Assembly: GCA_013398615.1 (NCBI GenBank)
Contig: VZSR01003807.1
Coordinates: 17,190,237-17,254,236, forward strand
DNA length: 64,000 nt
From: Brachypodius melanocephalos
Lineage: Eukaryota > Chordata > Aves > Passeriformes > Pycnonotidae
Reading direction: 5' to 3'
Part shown: positions 61,801 to 64,000 of the stretch, piece after piece
How positions within the stretch are numbered: the stretch's first letter is position 1
Layout of the letters: each line of letters begins with the position of its first letter
Position numbers and translations under genes: made by a program
The notes under the pieces: model-generated
Databases searched by the model: none
What the model was told of the DNA's origin: nothing
The model's input: the letters and a program-made list of their open reading frames with translations, nothing else

Positions 61801-64000
61801 GCATATTAGGAAAATGGCAGTGAAGTACCTCAACATAAAAGTTAAACTATCAGAATGAGACTTCTCTTTGGTAAACTTTACAATAATTTAATACATATCT
61901 GTAGTTTCAGCCTCTGTGACTGAATGGTATTTACAGATTATGCATGCTGACGTCTGTTGGCAGTAAGAGAGAAGCATGGTGAAAGTAGAATCAGAAGACT
62001 GAATGTGAGGGAAATGAGGAAGAAAAATTTGTGGGAAGATGGTAACATTGGTGCCTCAGCAGCTTCCCTGCAGTGCTCTGTGTATCTGTAGCCAAACTGG
62101 GGGTGCTGGCCTCAGCTCCCCCTGTCCAGCTTGCTTCCTACCCCAGCAGAACAACGTTAAGCATGTACAGACAGCACCTACTGGCTGTCTGAATTCTTCC
62201 CACGGATTTAAGTAGAGGAATAATCTCATTTCCAGATCTTGGGGTGAGGTTAACTTGATGCTAATTGGCAATGGTGAGAAAGAGATACTGTGAGGGCATA
62301 TGTCAAGTGTTGATGTCAGGCAACCCACAACTGAGGTAGAAAAGGTACTGCAGAATTAGGTAACAAATGAACAGAAGTTTTCAATGTCATAATTTAGGAT
62401 ATAAAATTGTTTAAATCTCATGTTATGTTTGTTCTTGAACTTGGCCTCTTTCTCCTAGTGACCTTTAGTCTTCATATATATTAGTTATGCGATACAAATA
62501 GCAAAGAGAGTCCCCAGTAAGAATTTTTGGCCCATAAAAGAAGAAAGCAGTTTGATCTAGAAAACAAGTGAGAAGAGCACGAGACTGAGGTGAGGTAAAG
62601 GCATCAAGTATCTCAGTTGCTGTAGCTTCTAAGGCTGCAGTGAGACTGATAAATAAAACAAGGCTGAGGCTTATCTTTCTTTGTGCTTAGGTTTTAGCAG
62701 GATCCTTGCTATGCCTTTGGCCTGTCTAACTTTTTCCCAGAAAGTATCCAAGCATAGTTTTGGAGCAGCATATGCCAGGCACTGTTCTTAATATTTGGTG
62801 AGTAGAATAAAACTCAGGTCTGTATGGATGTGTCCCCAGCCACAGCATTGACTGTTGGAGGCAGAGCATGATCCATAGCCTGGTTTATCTATTCTAGTAA
62901 GTGTAGATGTAGATACAGATATCCAGCCTGAGAGGATCACTCCCCTTACTGATCCCACTGATCACACCTTACTGATAACCATCTTTGTACTGAGTTCAAA
63001 GAGCAAACATCCTTGGTGATTTCAGTGTGCCTAGAACAGCCACGGGTTTGTGCACCAGAAAAGCTGGTGCCCTAAGCCTATTCCAAACGTAGGTGTAAAC
63101 CTTCAGATTTGTCATTTCTTTTTCTTCCCATCTGTATAGTGACAATGGCCTCCTGTAAAAAAACATTTGGTCATGAGGGGACAGCCAAATGCTGCAAGAT
63201 GGCTCCTGTCTTCTGTGTACTTTGTGTATTGACTCTGAGATGCCAAGAGTGTAAAAGTCCCTATGTAAGAAAAAAAAACAAAAACAAAACATGTTATCAG
63301 TGAGGAAGAACTGTTCCCATTCTGGTCACCTCGGCCATCAAAAAGCATCACAGGAAACAGGATGCTGCAGCGAGAGGCCGTGCTGACACTTCGACTGCTT
63401 GTCCCACATGATGGTCTTTGCCTCCTCCCTGACAGGGGAGGGAAGTGCTGCTGCAGCAGCCTGGGAAACCATCCAGGGACAGTTATCTGTGTGAGCACAT
63501 CCCTGGGAACTCTCTTTGCCTGTGCCCACTCCTCCTCCCCTGCTGCTGCCGTGCAGGCTTTCACAGATGTTCCTCCCAGGAAAAGGCAGCTGCAGCTCTC
63601 AACCTCCTGGTCTCCATCTCCCCGGTGGTCTGGCTCCACCCGTCTGTGATGGAGCTGCCGATAGTTCCTCCCTTCCCGAACCCATCCTGCTGCAAGGATT
63701 GAGCTGTAGTAATCAGAGGAAGAGATATTATTCTACGCCTTTTTCTCCCTTTCTTCTTGTCTCCTAGCTGTGTAGCTATACCCTTGCTTTCTTTCCCTAG
63801 TGTTTCTGTGCCTTGTTTTTTAAACAACTTGTAAACAACCAAGAGAAAACTCAAGTCTGTAGATAATCCATATTTACAGTTGGATATGGCCTAATAGTTT
63901 ACCCACCAGCCTGAGGTCTAAATAAGGGTTGGGGTTTTTCCTTTGCTCAAAGAGAAGAACCTCTTAAAATTTAGAGTGAAGGAAGGATTTGCACTGGTTT

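Larger units (their letters stand above)
58413..64000. other. 5' flank of TBPL1, no gene supported
   Basis: No coding sequence is supported. There is a TTGG simple repeat near 58796-58820, a small GC-rich spot at about 59700-59800, and an AT-rich low-complexity stretch at 61600-61800. A GC-balanced stretch at 63290-63780 has long open frames but no recognisable domains. By human synteny TCF21 would be next; it is not in the window. Confidence 0.65.

Noticed and set aside
63112..63854. 175-codon minus-strand frame and a possible LTR-like stretch
   Set aside because: No domain is recognisable, and I could not find matching TG...CA ends with flanking duplications.
1..64000. A CRISPR array, operon, phage or other prokaryote-type system
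   Set aside because: The window is vertebrate DNA with spliced genes and LINEs; no regularly spaced repeats with unique spacers or gene clusters of that kind are present.

Overview
The window is vertebrate nuclear DNA, almost certainly from a bird and probably a songbird. It holds two multi-exon genes with GT-AG introns, CR1-type LINE fragments as the main interspersed repeat, no mammalian-type Alu or L1, one solo retroviral LTR, and one SINE made of a tRNA-Ile-like head joined to a CR1-like tail. That SINE matches the tRNA/CR1 SINE known from zebra finch. The gene order agrees with the SLC2A12-TBPL1 segment of human 6q23 and its avian counterpart.

Layout. 1-6.7 kb: 5' flank of SLC2A12, no gene supported. 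6.8-38.1 kb: SLC2A12 (GLUT12), plus strand. The five coding exons are 7124-7238, 14790-16106, 34084-34206, 36370-36502 and 37799-37895. They join in frame (phases 1,1,1,2) into a 594-residue sugar transporter. 38.1-44.7 kb: the space between the two 3' ends, rich in CR1. 44.75-58.0 kb: TBPL1 (TBP-like 1, also TLF or TRF2), minus strand. The six coding exons join in frame into 183 residues, and a non-coding first exon lies in a CpG island at 57.35-58.15 kb. 58.15-64 kb: 5' flank of TBPL1, with one CR1 fragment and no gene supported.

The two genes converge tail to tail and have unrelated jobs. GLUT12 is a membrane hexose transporter. TBPL1 is a core-promoter factor needed in germ cells. I found no new multigene system.

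Points worth checking: a stop in TBPL1 three codons before the usual end; loss of both dileucine sorting signals and a changed GPxPW motif in GLUT12; a short upstream ORF before the GLUT12 start; a 10-bp minisatellite of 16 units next to the last GLUT12 exon; a solo LTR with perfect 6-bp target duplications; a gapless 97-bp repeat found twice, 2.4 kb apart; and a CRE-type palindrome in TBPL1 intron 1. Exon boundaries come from reading splice sites and codon phase by eye. Comparisons with human proteins are from memory.
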